A DNA stretch of 64,000 nt from Streptomyces sp. CB01881 (GTDB taxonomy: Bacteria; Actinomycetota; Actinomycetes; Streptomycetales; Streptomycetaceae): assembly GCF_002953255.1 (NCBI RefSeq), contig NZ_CP026498.1:5416740-5480739 (forward strand). Reading direction: 5' to 3'. The position numbers were made by a program, and so were the translations under genes. Positions 18,434 through 33,391 of this stretch are shown one piece after another. The first letter of the stretch is position 1; each line of letters starts with the position of its first letter. The notes beneath the pieces are model-generated. The model searched no databases. It saw nothing but the letters and a program-made list of their open reading frames with translations, and was not told the DNA's origin.

Positions 18434-21220
18434 TCAGCGCAGCAGCCCCGCGTCCATCCCCGCCGACTCGGCCGGCAGCGCGACCAGCCCCAGCTCGGCC
18501 GGCGAGGCCAGCCGCGGATGGGCCGGCAGCACCCGGACGGTGTAGCCGAACGGGCCCGTCCGGCAGAGCTCCAGCGAGCCCTCGTACCGGGTGCGCCCGT
18601 CGAGGTCCGGCCCGCCGACCGGCTTCAGGGCGAGCACGCAGGCGTCCGAGATGCCGTCCGCCTCGTCCACCCGGCCGGAGACCGCCTGCACCTCGACGTC
18701 GCCGGGCTCCAGCGTGCCGAGCGCGACCTGCACCCGGAGCGCCAGTGAGCTGCCCAGCTCCTGCGCCTCGTCCGGGCAGTCCGCCTCGACGTGCTCGACC
18801 CGGACGGCCGGCCAGGCCTCCCGCACCCGGGTCTTCCAGGCGGCCAGCTCACGCGCCCCGGCGTAGGGGCCCGTCACGCGCTGCCCCTCGTCGCTCCCGG
18901 CACCGGCGCGCCCGTCGGCCCGGACCGGGCCCGGTACCGCGGCCGCCAGCTCCCGCTGGGCCTGCGCGGCGGGCGTGTACAGCCGCTCCACGTACTCGCG
19001 GACCATCCGCCCGGCCAGCACCTTGGGCCCGAGGGTCACCAGGGTGTGCCGGACCATGGCGATCCAGCGGTGCGGCAGGCCGTCCGCGCCCCGGTCGTAG
19101 AACCGGGCGGCCACCTGGTGCTCGATCAGGTCGTACAGCGCGGCGGACTCGATGTCGTCCCGCCGTTCGGCCTCGCCGCTCTCCGGGTCGAGGACGCCGC
19201 CGCTCTCGTCGGCGGTGGGGATCGCCCAGCCGTTCTGGCCGTCGTACCACTCGTCCCACCAGCCGTCGAGGACGGACAGGTTGAGGCAGCCGTTGAGCGC
19301 GGCCTTCATCCCCGAGGTTCCGCAGGCCTCCAGCGGGCGGAGCGGGTTGTTCAGCCAGACGTCGCAGCCCGGGTAGAGGTGCCGGGCCATCGCCATGTCG
19401 TAGTCCGGCAGGAAGACGATCCGGTGCCGGACGGCCGGGTCGTCGGCGAAGGCGACCATCTGCTGGATGAGCCGCTTGCCGCCGTCGTCGGCCGGGTGGG
19501 CCTTGCCGGCGACCACGATCTGCACCGGCCGGGTGGGGTGCAGCAGCAGGGCGCGCAGCCGCTCCTGGTCGCGCAGCATCAGGGTGAGCCGCTTGTAGGA
19601 GGGGACCCTGCGGGCGAAGCCGATGGTCAGCACGTCCGGGTCGAGCACCGAGGAGACCCAGCCCAGCTCGGCCTCGCCGGCGCCGCGCTGGCGCCAGGAG
19701 GCGCGCAGCCGGCGGCGGGCCTCGTCCACCAGCTGGGCGCGCAGGGTGCGGCGCAGCTCCCAGATCTCGGCGTTGCCGATCCTCCCTCCTTGCCCGCCGT
19801 CGGACAGGAGGGGCCCACGCCCCGTCCAGCGCTTGGCGTCACCGGTGGTCATCGCGTCCTCGGCGCGGTCGGCGCCGAGCTCCGCGGCGCCGAGCCGGAC
19901 GACCGCCGGGTCGATCCAGGTGGCGGCGTGCACGCCGTTGGTGACGGAGGTGATCGGCACGTCCGCGGAGTCGAAGCCCGGCCAGAGGCCGTTGAACATC
20001 GACCGGCTGACCTCGCCGTGCAGGGTGGAGACCCCGTTGGCGCGCTGGGCGAGGCGCAGGCCCATGGCGGCCATGTTGAACAGCTTCGGGTCCCCGCCGC
20101 GCCAGGTCTCGGCCCCGAGCGCGAGCACCTGTTCGACCGGGACGCCGGGCAGTGCGGCGTCGCCGCCGAAGTGCCGGGCCACCAGGTCCCGGTCGAAGCG
20201 GTCGATGCCGGCCGGGACGGGGGTGTGGGTGGTGAAGAGGGTGCCGGCCCGGACGGCCTCCAGGGCGGCGGCGAAGTCGAGGCCGGGGCCGGCCGAGCCG
20301 TCGGCGATCAGCTCGCGGATCCGCTCGACGCCGAGGAAGCCGGCGTGGCCCTCGTTGGTGTGGAAGACCTCGGGGGCGGCGTGGCCGGTGAGCCGGCTGT
20401 AGGCGCGCACCGCGCGGACGCCGCCGATCCCGAGCAGCATCTCCTGGAGCAGCCGGTGCTCGCTGCCGCCGCCGTAGAGGCGGTCGGTGACGTCGCGCTC
20501 GGCCGGCGAGTTGGCCTCGATGTCGGAGTCGAGCAGCAGCAGCGGGACGCGCCCGACCTGGGCCCTCCAGATGTGGGCGCTCAGGGTGCGGCCGCCGGGC
20601 AGCGCGAGGTCGATCCGGCAGGGCGTGCCGTCACCCTCCCGGAGCAGGGTGACGGCCAGTTCGTCCGGGTCGAGGAGCGGGTAGCGCTCCTGCTGCCAGC
20701 CGTCCCTGCCGAGGGACTGCCGGAAGTAGCCGTGCCGGTAGAACAGCCCCACGCCGATGATCGGGACCCCGAGGTCGCTGGCGGCCTTGAGGTGGTCGCC
20801 GGCCAGGATGCCGAGCCCGCCGGAGTACTGGGGCAGCGCCGCGGCGATGCCGTACTCGGGCGAGAAGTAGGCGATGGCGGCGGGCTGCGGGGCGACGGCG
20901 GCCTGCTGGCCGGGGCCGTGCGGGGCGGCCTGGTACCAGCGCGGACCGGAGAGGTACTCCCGCAGGTCGTCGGCGAGGTCGCCGAGCCTGCGCAGGAACC
21001 GCCGGTCTCCGGCGAGCGCGGCGAGCCGGGCGACCGGGACCTCCCCCAGCAGGCGCACCGGGTCCTCCCCGGTCGCGGCCCAGACCTCCGGGTCCACGGA
21101 CCGGAAGAGGTCCCTGGTCTCGGGGTGCCAGGACCAGCGCAGGTTGAGGGCCAGCTCGTGCAACGGCTGGAGTTGTTCGGGCAGGACGGTGCGGACGGTG
21201 AATCTGCGGATTGCCTTCAC
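18434..21220 (-). CDS. glgP: Alpha-glucan (glycogen/maltodextrin) phosphorylase
   Basis: A 928-residue GT35 phosphorylase that releases glucose-1-phosphate from alpha-1,4-glucan using pyridoxal phosphate. Key features are the N-terminal RFTVRTVLPEQL...ALNLRWSWHP block typical of the archaeal/actinobacterial type, and the PLP-lysine region GTSGMKAALNG near the C-terminal third. The last 110 residues form an extra beta-rich domain. GTG 21220 is chosen because TACGCT lies 7 bases upstream with no ribosome site (leaderless), and the palindrome CTTCAC-GGC-GTGAAG (21215-21229) spans the start. It is divergent from glgE, so both may respond to the same control region. Confidence 0.93.
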   Translation of the reverse strand: MKAIRRFTVRTVLPEQLQPLHELALNLRWSWHPETRDLFRSVDPEVWAATGEDPVRLLGEVPVARLAALAGDRRFLRRLGDLADDLREYLSGPRWYQAAPHGPGQQAAVAPQPAAIAYFSPEYGIAAALPQYSGGLGILAGDHLKAASDLGVPIIGVGLFYRHGYFRQSLGRDGWQQERYPLLDPDELAVTLLREGDGTPCRIDLALPGGRTLSAHIWRAQVGRVPLLLLDSDIEANSPAERDVTDRLYGGGSEHRLLQEMLLGIGGVRAVRAYSRLTGHAAPEVFHTNEGHAGFLGVERIRELIADGSAGPGLDFAAALEAVRAGTLFTTHTPVPAGIDRFDRDLVARHFGGDAALPGVPVEQVLALGAETWRGGDPKLFNMAAMGLRLAQRANGVSTLHGEVSRSMFNGLWPGFDSADVPITSVTNGVHAATWIDPAVVRLGAAELGADRAEDAMTTGDAKRWTGRGPLLSDGGQGGRIGNAEIWELRRTLRAQLVDEARRRLRASWRQRGAGEAELGWVSSVLDPDVLTIGFARRVPSYKRLTLMLRDQERLRALLLHPTRPVQIVVAGKAHPADDGGKRLIQQMVAFADDPAVRHRIVFLPDYDMAMARHLYPGCDVWLNNPLRPLEACGTSGMKAALNGCLNLSVLDGWWDEWYDGQNGWAIPTADESGGVLDPESGEAERRDDIESAALYDLIEHQVAARFYDRGADGLPHRWIAMVRHTLVTLGPKVLAGRMVREYVERLYTPAAQAQRELAAAVPGPVRADGRAGAGSDEGQRVTGPYAGARELAAWKTRVREAWPAVRVEHVEADCPDEAQELGSSLALRVQVALGTLEPGDVEVQAVSGRVDEADGISDACVLALKPVGGPDLDGRTRYEGSLELCRTGPFGYTVRVLPAHPRLASPAELGLVALPAESAGMDAGLLR

Positions 21221-21864
21221 GGCGTGAAGCGTAGCCCCGGCGACTGTCATGATGGTGCGTCAAGTGGGCTATTGGGCCTCCGTTCGGCCTATTGGTGAGA
21301 TCGCATTCGGCGCATTGGACTGCACAGGGGGCGCGCGAGGCGCACTTTCCCGGGGGCCGCGCTACCAATACGTGAACATCGCGGAACAGCTCCATTTCCA
21401 GCCGTGGCTCCGCCCCCTCAATGGCCCGAAACTACTGTCGTACCGCTGCGAAAGTCTTGTCCCCGGTGCGACTATGAACCAAGGTCGTTGATGCTGTGGG
21501 GAGTGCGGCGACGGGTGGCGCCCCCTTGAAGCAGCACGTCCGAATCCTTTTCGCGTTGATCGTTCCTCAACCTCCTTAGCCCATTCGGCGCCCACGGCGC
21601 ACCGATGCGTGTCCTCGAACTCGGCCTGCTCGTTCACGGGTGGGTTGGGTCGCCCAGGGGCGTGCCCCGAGAGGCGTGCGCCGGGACGCGCGCGGGCTCT
21701 CGGGCTCCCCGCCACGGGCTTGGCGGGCGCGGGGCAGGTTGCCGGGGACGGCGGCGCGGGCAGGCTTCCGGTCGCACGGCCTCCCCACCCAGCAGTCCTC
21801 CCGGTACTCCCCCCGGCCCGTGCGGCCCGCGGGAGCTGCCGCCGATCTCGGGCAGGAGTTTGGC
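21221..21864. other. Long glgP-glgE divergent control region
   Basis: 644 bases with no credible gene. It holds the glgP -10 box (21233 down to 21228), CTATTGG at 21269-21275 and 21289-21295 (20 bp apart) with a related GCATTGG at 21312-21318, and an AT-richer stretch at 21360-21560 that could hold the glgE promoter. The glgE ribosome site CAGGAG lies at its end. The length suggests a regulated promoter or a long untranslated leader for glgE. Confidence 0.5.
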
Positions 21865-24224
<2,360 letters not shown>

Positions 24225-24228
<4 letters not shown>

Positions 24229-25949
24229 CAGTGAACGAGCCCGTCCCCGACACCTTCCCCGAGACCTCGAAGAAGAACCTTGACCCCGAGTGGTTCAAGC
24301 GTGCGGTCTTCTACGAGGTGCTGGTGCGGTCCTTCCAGGACAGCAACGGCGACGGGGTCGGGGACCTCAGGGGGCTCACGTCCAAACTCGACTACCTCCA
24401 GTGGCTCGGGGTCGACTGCCTCTGGCTGCCGCCGTTCTTCGCCTCACCCCTGCGCGACGGCGGTTACGACGTGGCCGACTACAAGTCGGTCCTGCCGGAG
24501 TTCGGCGACCTCGCCGACTTCATGGAGTTCGTGGACGCCGCGCACGCCCGCGGCATGCGCGTGATCATCGACTTCGTCATGAACCACACCAGCGACCAGC
24601 ACCCGTGGTTCCAGGCCTCCCGGGAGGACCCGGACGGCCCGTACGGCGACTTCTACATGTGGGCCGACGACGACAAGCAGTACCCCGACGCCCGGATCAT
24701 CTTCGTCGACACCGAGACCTCCAACTGGACGTACGACCCGGTGCGCAAGCAGTACTACTGGCACCGGTTCTTCTCCCACCAGCCGGACCTCAACTACGAC
24801 AACCCCCGGGTCCAGGACGAGATGATCGCCGGACTCCGGTTCTGGCTCGACCTCGGCATCGACGGCTTCCGGCTGGACGCCGTGCCGTACCTGTTCGCCC
24901 GCGAGGGCACCAACTGCGAGAACCTGCCGGAGACCCACGAGTTCCTCCAGCGGGTCCGCAAGGAGATCGACGCCGACTACCCCGACACCGTGCTGCTCGC
25001 CGAGGCCAACCAGTGGCCGGAGGACGTCGTCGACTACTTCGGCGACTTCGCCTCGGGCGGCGACGAGTGCCACATGGCGTTCCACTTCCCGGTGATGCCG
25101 AGGATCTTCATGGCGGTCCGGCGGGAGTCCCGCTACCCCGTCTCCGAGATCCTCGCCAAGACCCCGAAGATCCCCGGCGGCTGCCAGTGGGGCATCTTCC
25201 TGCGCAACCACGACGAGCTGACCCTGGAGATGGTCACCGACGAGGAGCGCGACTACATGTACGCGGAGTACGCCAAGGACCCGAGGATGCGCGCCAACGT
25301 GGGCATCCGCCGCCGGCTCGCCCCGCTGCTGGAGAACGACCGCAACCAGATCGAGCTGTTCACCGCCCTGCTGCTCTCCCTCCCCGGCTCGCCGGTGCTC
25401 TACTACGGGGACGAGATCGGCATGGGCGACAACATCTGGCTGGGTGACCGGGACGGCGTGCGCACGCCGATGCAGTGGACCCCGGACCGCAACGCGGGTT
25501 TCTCCTCCGCCGACCCGGGCAGGCTCAGTCTGCCGCCCATCATGGATCCGGTGTACGGCTACCAGGTGACCAACGTCGAGGCGCAGCAGAGCAGTTCGAG
25601 TTCGCTGCTGCACTGGACGCGTCGCATGATCGAGATCCGAAAGCTCAACCCGGCCTTCGGCCTGGGCACGTACACCGAACTGCCCTCCAGCAACCCCGCG
25701 GTGCTGGCCTTCGTGCGCGAGCACGAGGGTGACCTGGTCATGTGCGTGAACAACTTCTCCCGGTTCGCGCAGCCGACCGAACTGGACCTGCGGCAGTACG
25801 GCGGGCGGTATCCGGTGGAGCTGATCGGCGGGGTGCGCTTCCCCTCGATCGGCGAGTGGCCGTACCTGCTCACGCTCGCCGGGCACGGCTTCTACTGGTT
25901 CCAGCTCCGCCAGCCCCCGCGGCTGAGCGGAACCAGGCGATCGAAGTAA
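24225..25949 (+). CDS. treS: Trehalose synthase (maltose glucosylmutase)
   Basis: A 574-residue GH13_16 enzyme that interconverts trehalose and maltose in the cytoplasm, feeding maltose to the maltokinase. Conserved regions are [14 protein letters not shown], the nucleophile Asp in [14 protein letters not shown], the acid Glu in LLAEANQWP and [12 protein letters not shown]. The GTG start overlaps the glgE stop by 4 bases. It is the TreS-only form, not fused to maltokinase, which is the usual arrangement in streptomycetes. A strong hairpin follows, so maltokinase is probably on a separate transcript or produced by read-through. Confidence 0.95.
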
Positions 25950-26009
25950 CGATCCATCAGGCGCCGCCCCCCGTACCCGGGCGCTCCGGCGCCACCCGCA
26001 CCACCAAAC

Positions 26010-26049
26010 CCTCCGGGGGCGCGAGTTGAACCCGACGCGCCCCCGGAGG
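26010..26049 (+). terminator. Terminator after treS
   Basis: CCTCCGGGGGCGCG (26010-26023) pairs perfectly with 26036-26049, with a 12-base loop. It splits glgE-treS from the maltokinase and glgB genes. Confidence 0.75.
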
Positions 26050-26214
26050 TCTCTGCACCACCGCGTACGGAGAACAGCCCAACGGCCACCCACACGAAGG
26101 CGTGACACCTGAGCACCGCTCGCGTGCCGTCGCCGCCGCGCCGCCGAAATCCGGAAGACTGACGGACCCGGCCAGACCCGTCGGGCACCCGCCCGCTTCC
26201 GGGGAAAGGGAGTC

Positions 26215-27702
26215 ATGTCCGAAACCTCCCGTTCTCAAGCCCACGTGCACCGCGACACCCCCGCCGGCCCCGTGCCGGTGGGCACCCGCGGTGCCGGGGC
26301 CCGGAGAACCGCTCTGGGGGTCAGCGAACTCGTCCAGGCGGCCCTGCCGCTCATCGCCGAGTGGCTCCCCACCCAGCGCTGGTACGCCGGCAAGGGGCGG
26401 CCCATCACCGGCCTCACCCTGGTGGTCGGCACCCCGCTCCAGGTCGGCGACCCCGCCCTGCTCCACCTGCTGCTGCGGGTCGAACACGCCACCACCGCCG
26501 GCGCACCGCACGGGGACATCTACCAACTGCTGCTCGGCATCCGCTCCCAGGGGCCCGCCGGCATCGAGCCCACCGCGGTGCTCGGCCGGCTCACCCAGGG
26601 CCCGTACGACGGCGCCGCGCTCTACGACGCGGTGCACGACCCCGAGCTCACCGGGCGGCTGCTGGAACACCTGGCCACCGGCGACCGGTTCGGCTCCCTG
26701 TCGTTCCGCCGCACCCCCGGCTCCGGGCTTCCCGCCAACCTGCCCGGGCGCGCCTCCACCGCCGAGCAGTCCAACAGCTCGGTCATCTACGGCACCTCGT
26801 ACATCCTCAAGCTGTTCCGCCGCATCCACCCCGGCACCAACCCCGACCTGGAGCTCTCACTGGCGCTCTCCCGCGCCGGCTCCACCCGGATCCCCCGGGT
26901 CGCGGCCTGGTTCGAGAGCCGGCTGGAGCGCGCCGAGCCGGCCACCCTCGGACTGCTCCAGCGCTACCTCCCGGAGGCCGAGGACGGCTGGGAGCTGGCG
27001 CTCGACCAGGTCGGCCGGCTCAAGGGCGACCCGTCGCCCGGCAACTTCGCCATCGAGGCCCACCGGCTCGGCCGGGCCACCGCCGAGGTGCACCGGGTAC
27101 TGGCCCGCTCGATGCCGGTCGCCCGGCTGGACCGCACCCAGACCCGGCAGCTGGCCACCGCGATGGCCGACCGGCTCGACAGCGCGGTGGCCGTCGTCCC
27201 CGGGCTGATGCGCTACCGGGCCGCGCTGCGCACCGCCTTCCAGCAGCTCGCCGACGCCCACCCGGACGGCATGCCGGTCCAGCGGATCCACGGCGACCTG
27301 CACCTCGGCCAGGCCATGCGCACCCCGCACGGCTGGGTGCTGCTGGACTTCGAGGGCGAGCCGGCCAAGTCCGTCGCCGAACGGCGCGAACCGCAGACCG
27401 CGCTGCGGGACGTCGCCGCGATGCTCCGCTCCTTCGACTACGCCGCCGCCCACCTGCTGGCCGGCGGCCCGCACGACCCGGAGCTGGCCCACCTGGCCGC
27501 CGCCTGGGCGCAGCGCAACCGCACCGCCTTCTGCGCCGGCTACACCGCCGGCGGCGGCACCGACCCGGCGGCCTCGCCGGAGCTGATGCGCGCGCTGGAG
27601 ATCGACAAGGCGGTCTACGAGGTGGTGTACGAGGCCCGGCACCGGCCCGGCTGGCTGCCGATCCCGCTGGCCGCGATCAACCGGCTCGCGCTCACCGTCT
27701 GA
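26215..27702 (+). CDS. mak: Maltokinase (Pep2)
   Basis: A 495-residue kinase that makes maltose-1-phosphate from maltose and ATP, the donor for GlgE. The N-terminal cap has the family hallmark EWLPTQRWYAGKGRP near residue 50. The eukaryotic-like kinase lobe shows IHGDLHLGQAM (catalytic loop) and LLDFEGEP (metal-binding). ATG 26215 is preceded by GGGGAAAGGGAG. It lies between treS and glgB in the standard GlgE-pathway order. The gap to treS contains a terminator, so it likely has its own promoter within 26050-26214, though I could not fix one. Confidence 0.94.
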   Translation: MSETSRSQAHVHRDTPAGPVPVGTRGAGARRTALGVSELVQAALPLIAEWLPTQRWYAGKGRPITGLTLVVGTPLQVGDPALLHLLLRVEHATTAGAPHGDIYQLLLGIRSQGPAGIEPTAVLGRLTQGPYDGAALYDAVHDPELTGRLLEHLATGDRFGSLSFRRTPGSGLPANLPGRASTAEQSNSSVIYGTSYILKLFRRIHPGTNPDLELSLALSRAGSTRIPRVAAWFESRLERAEPATLGLLQRYLPEAEDGWELALDQVGRLKGDPSPGNFAIEAHRLGRATAEVHRVLARSMPVARLDRTQTRQLATAMADRLDSAVAVVPGLMRYRAALRTAFQQLADAHPDGMPVQRIHGDLHLGQAMRTPHGWVLLDFEGEPAKSVAERREPQTALRDVAAMLRSFDYAAAHLLAGGPHDPELAHLAAAWAQRNRTAFCAGYTAGGGTDPAASPELMRALEIDKAVYEVVYEARHRPGWLPIPLAAINRLALTV

Positions 27703-27905
27703 CCCCGCCCTCCGCCTGTCCCTCCCTCCCCTCTTGCTCCCCAGCCCCTGTTCCTTGATCCCCCTCTTGCCTCCTTCCCCGCCCGCCCCTCGTCCCCGTC
27801 CGACCCGCTCCGCCCCGCTCCCGCCCTGCCCCGCTCCCGCCCCGGAGCGGACCCACCCCGCCGCCGACGATCCGCGGCCACCCCGAATCCGCAGGAGGAC
27901 CAGCC

Positions 27906-30299
<2,394 letters not shown>

Positions 30300-30326
30300 G
30301 CGGCCCGACCGGCACCGCGGCGGATC

Positions 30327-30360
30327 GGCCGCGGCCGGACCATTGCGTCCGGCCGCGGCC
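30327..30360 (+). terminator. Terminator after glgB, overlapping a promoter
   Basis: GGCCGCGGCCGGAC (30327-30340) pairs perfectly with 30347-30360, with loop CATTGC. The loop supplies TTGCGT (30343-30348), which with TAGGCT (30367-30372) at 18-base spacing looks like the promoter of the next gene. Confidence 0.75.
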
Positions 30361-30413
30361 CGCCCCTAGGCTCCCCTCGCGAGATTGATCGTCAGCAGGC
30401 GGGGGCCTGACAC

Positions 30414-31097
30414 GTGTTGATGCTTCTGGGGTGGGTCTACCTCCTGCTGCCACTGGTCTGCTGGGCGGTGGTGATGCGCACCCGGGTGGTCGGAGTGGCG
30501 GTGTTCGCCGTCCTGGCGGGCCTGGCGATGGTCCTGGTCGGCCTGGAGTGCGACTGGTACTTCACCCGCGCCACGGCCGAGATCGAGGCCGGGTACCCGT
30601 TCGCGGCCGGCCTGGTGATCCTGGTGGGCGTGCTGATCGAGCGGCGACTGCGGGGCCCCCGGCCGAAGGGGGAGTTCTTCACCCCCACCGGCGGGGCGGC
30701 CGTCGCGATCTGCGCCCATGCCCTGATCGGGACCGTCATCTGCTTCGTCTACGGCCCCTTCCTCTCCTACGAGGCCTTCCTGCCGAGTGCCGAGGAAGTG
30801 TCGATGCCGCCCGGACTGACCGCGCAGAGCACCGACGGCTACTGCGGCTCCAACTTCTGCTCCCGCACTCTCACGATCGTCAGCATCACCGGCCTGCCGC
30901 CCGCCGAAGTGGCCAACCGCCTGCGGAAACACCTCGTCACCGACGGCTGGCGCCCCGGGGGCAGCAACACCCTTCTGCGCCGGCACGGCTGGCTGGTGGA
31001 CACGCGGCTGTCGGAGATCTGGATCAGCGAGAGCCCCCTCGGGGTGTCGGTGGAACTGGCCGGTTCGGAGCTGACCAACACGGACACCCGACCCTGA
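30414..31097 (+). CDS. Membrane protein of unknown function, four helices
   Basis: A 227-residue protein I do not recognise. Four hydrophobic segments (about residues 3-20, 24-45, 58-75 and 95-115) are followed by a soluble C-terminal part of about 100 residues with two closely spaced cysteines (YCGSNFC), which may form a disulfide outside the membrane. The stretch TGLPPAEVANRLRKHLVTDGW looks like a small folded domain. GTG 30414 and ATG 30420 are both possible starts. It has a possible promoter of its own and sits between glgB and pta, but nothing ties it to either pathway. Confidence 0.6.
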   Translation: MLMLLGWVYLLLPLVCWAVVMRTRVVGVAVFAVLAGLAMVLVGLECDWYFTRATAEIEAGYPFAAGLVILVGVLIERRLRGPRPKGEFFTPTGGAAVAICAHALIGTVICFVYGPFLSYEAFLPSAEEVSMPPGLTAQSTDGYCGSNFCSRTLTIVSITGLPPAEVANRLRKHLVTDGWRPGGSNTLLRRHGWLVDTRLSEIWISESPLGVSVELAGSELTNTDTRP

Positions 31098-31228
31098 CCT
31101 CCCGCCCCTCTTGGCGTGACCTTCGTCCCTTGCACCGACGGGGCCCTCCTGCTCGCGAACGGCTGTTCCCGGTGCGAAGGTATGGTCGATATGACCATCC
31201 TCTGAGACGACGGGACGGAGAGAGCCAC

Positions 31229-33391
31229 GTGGCGCGCAGCGTGTACGTGACCGGGATCAACCGAGGCGACGGCCGGCAGGCGGTCGAGCTCGGGGTCATG
31301 GAACTGCTCACCCGCCAGGTGGACCGGGTCGGGGTGTTCCGCCCCCTGGTGCACGCGCACGCACCGGGCGAGCCGGGTTCGGACCACGTCGTCGAGCTGC
31401 TCCGCACCCGCTACCGGCTGGACCTCGGGCCCGCCGAACTGTACGGCCTCACCTACGAGGAGGCCGCCGCCCTCCAGGCCGCCCAGGGGCAGGACGAGCT
31501 GGTCTCCGTCCTGGTCGACCGGTTCCGGGCGGTGGAGCGGCACTGCCAGGCGGTCCTGGTGCTCGGCACCGACTTCGCGGACACCAACATCCCGGACGAG
31601 CTGGCCTTCAACGCCCGGCTCGCCAACGAGTTCGGCGCCGCCGTCCTCCCCGTGGTCGGCGGGCACGCCGAGGACGCCCAGGCCGTGATCGCCGAGGTCC
31701 GCAACGCCCACCGCGCGTACACCGACCTCGGCTGCGCGGCCCTGGCGATGATCACCAACCGGGTCGCCCCCGGCGCCAAGCAGCGGATCCAGCGCACGCT
31801 CACCGAGAAGCTGCCGGTCCCCGCGTACGTGATCCCCGAGGAGCCGGCGCTGGCCGCTCCGACCGTCGCCCAGCTGGTCGAGGCGACCGGGGCCGAGGTG
31901 CTGATCGGCGACGCGGCCGGCCTGGCCCGGGACGTCCGCGGCTTCGTCTTCGGCGGCGCCATGCTGCCGACCTTCCTCGACGCGCTGACCGAGGGCGCCC
32001 TCGTCGTCACCCCCGGGGACCGTGCCGACCTGGTGATCGGCTCGCTGGCCGCGCACGCCGCCGGCGCCCCGCCGATCGCCGGCGTGCTGCTGACCCTCGG
32101 CCAGCACCCCGGCCCGAACGTGATGGCGCTGGCCGCCCGGCTCGCCCCGGGCACGCCGGTCGCGGTCGTCCCCGAGGGCAGCTGGCCCACCGCCGCCGCC
32201 CTCACCCACCTGGAGGGCAAGCTCTCCGCGGCCAGCCCCCGGAAGGCCGAGATAGCCCTCGGGCTCTTCGAACTGCACGTGGACACCGCCGAGTTGACCA
32301 CCCGGATCGAGGTCGGCCGGTCCGAGCGGGTGACCCCGATGATGTTCGAGCACGAGCTGCTGGAACGGGCCCGCTCGTCGCGCCGGCACGTCGTCCTGCC
32401 CGAGGGCACCGATGAACGGGTGCTGCGCGCCACCGAGATCCTGCTCCGCCGCAACATCTGCGACCTCACCCTGCTCGGGGACGCGGACGCCGTACGCCGC
32501 AAGGCCGCCGCGCTCGGCATCGGCCTGCCCGCCGAGGCGGCGCCTCCCGGCCGCCCGGCCGGGGGAGATCCGGCCGCCGACCGCGCCCAGGTCCGGATCG
32601 TCGACCCGGCCACCAGCCCGCTGCGCCGCCAGTTCGCCGAGCTGTACGCCCGCCTGCGCGCGCACAAGGGGATGACCGTCGAGCGGGCGCTGGACGTGGT
32701 GACCGACGTCAGCTACTTCGGCACCCTGATGGTCCAGGAGGGCATCGCCGACGGCATGGTCTCCGGCGCGCAGCACTCCACCGCCGCCACCATCCGGCCC
32801 GCCTTCGAGGTGATCAAGACCTCGCCGGGCGCGGCCATCGTGTCGAGCGTCTTCTTCATGTGCCTCGCCGACCGGGTGCTGGTCTACGGCGACTGCGCCG
32901 TCAACCCCGACCCGGACGCCCGGCAGCTCGCCGACATCGCCATCCAGTCCGCCGCCACCGCCGCCCAGTTCGGCGTCGAGCCGCGGGTCGCGATGCTCTC
33001 CTACTCGACCGGCACCTCGGGCTCCGGCGCCGACGTCGACAAGGTCCGCAAGGCCACCGAGATCGTCCGCGAGCTGCGCCCCGACATCCTGGTCGAGGGC
33101 CCGATCCAGTACGACGCGGCGGTGGACGCCCACGTGGCGGCCGCCAAGCTGCCCGGCTCACCGGTGGCCGGCCGGGCCACCGTGCTGATCTTCCCGGACC
33201 TCAACACCGGCAACAACACCTACAAGGCGGTCCAGCGCTCGGCCGGCGCGGTGGCGGTCGGCCCGGTCCTCCAGGGCCTGCGCAAGCCCGTCAACGACCT
33301 GTCGCGCGGCGCGCTGGTCGAGGACATCGTCAACACGGTCGCGATCACCGCCATCCAGTCCCAGGAGCGCGCCGAAGGAGTGCAGGCATGA
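31229..33391 (+). CDS. pta: Phosphate acetyltransferase, long form
   Basis: A 720-residue enzyme that converts acetyl-CoA and phosphate to acetyl phosphate and CoA. It has the long (type II) architecture: an N-terminal P-loop-like domain starting YVTGINRGDGRQAVELG (about 1-230), a DRTGG-type regulatory domain (about 230-360) and the C-terminal PTA catalytic domain from about 380, with VVLPEGTDERVL and VSGAQHSTAATIRPA. The first domain's P-loop is weakly conserved. A Pro/Ala/Gly-rich insertion lies near residues 432-450. GTG 31229 has GGAGAGAG upstream. The stop overlaps ackA (ATGA), so both enzymes are made from one message. Confidence 0.95.
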   Translation: MARSVYVTGINRGDGRQAVELGVMELLTRQVDRVGVFRPLVHAHAPGEPGSDHVVELLRTRYRLDLGPAELYGLTYEEAAALQAAQGQDELVSVLVDRFRAVERHCQAVLVLGTDFADTNIPDELAFNARLANEFGAAVLPVVGGHAEDAQAVIAEVRNAHRAYTDLGCAALAMITNRVAPGAKQRIQRTLTEKLPVPAYVIPEEPALAAPTVAQLVEATGAEVLIGDAAGLARDVRGFVFGGAMLPTFLDALTEGALVVTPGDRADLVIGSLAAHAAGAPPIAGVLLTLGQHPGPNVMALAARLAPGTPVAVVPEGSWPTAAALTHLEGKLSAASPRKAEIALGLFELHVDTAELTTRIEVGRSERVTPMMFEHELLERARSSRRHVVLPEGTDERVLRATEILLRRNICDLTLLGDADAVRRKAAALGIGLPAEAAPPGRPAGGDPAADRAQVRIVDPATSPLRRQFAELYARLRAHKGMTVERALDVVTDVSYFGTLMVQEGIADGMVSGAQHSTAATIRPAFEVIKTSPGAAIVSSVFFMCLADRVLVYGDCAVNPDPDARQLADIAIQSAATAAQFGVEPRVAMLSYSTGTSGSGADVDKVRKATEIVRELRPDILVEGPIQYDAAVDAHVAAAKLPGSPVAGRATVLIFPDLNTGNNTYKAVQRSAGAVAVGPVLQGLRKPVNDLSRGALVEDIVNTVAITAIQSQERAEGVQA

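Noticed and set aside
27703..27905. C/T-rich tract before glgB as a gene or hairpin
   Set aside because: It is a long pyrimidine run without a start, stop pattern or pairing partner; probably just spacer.
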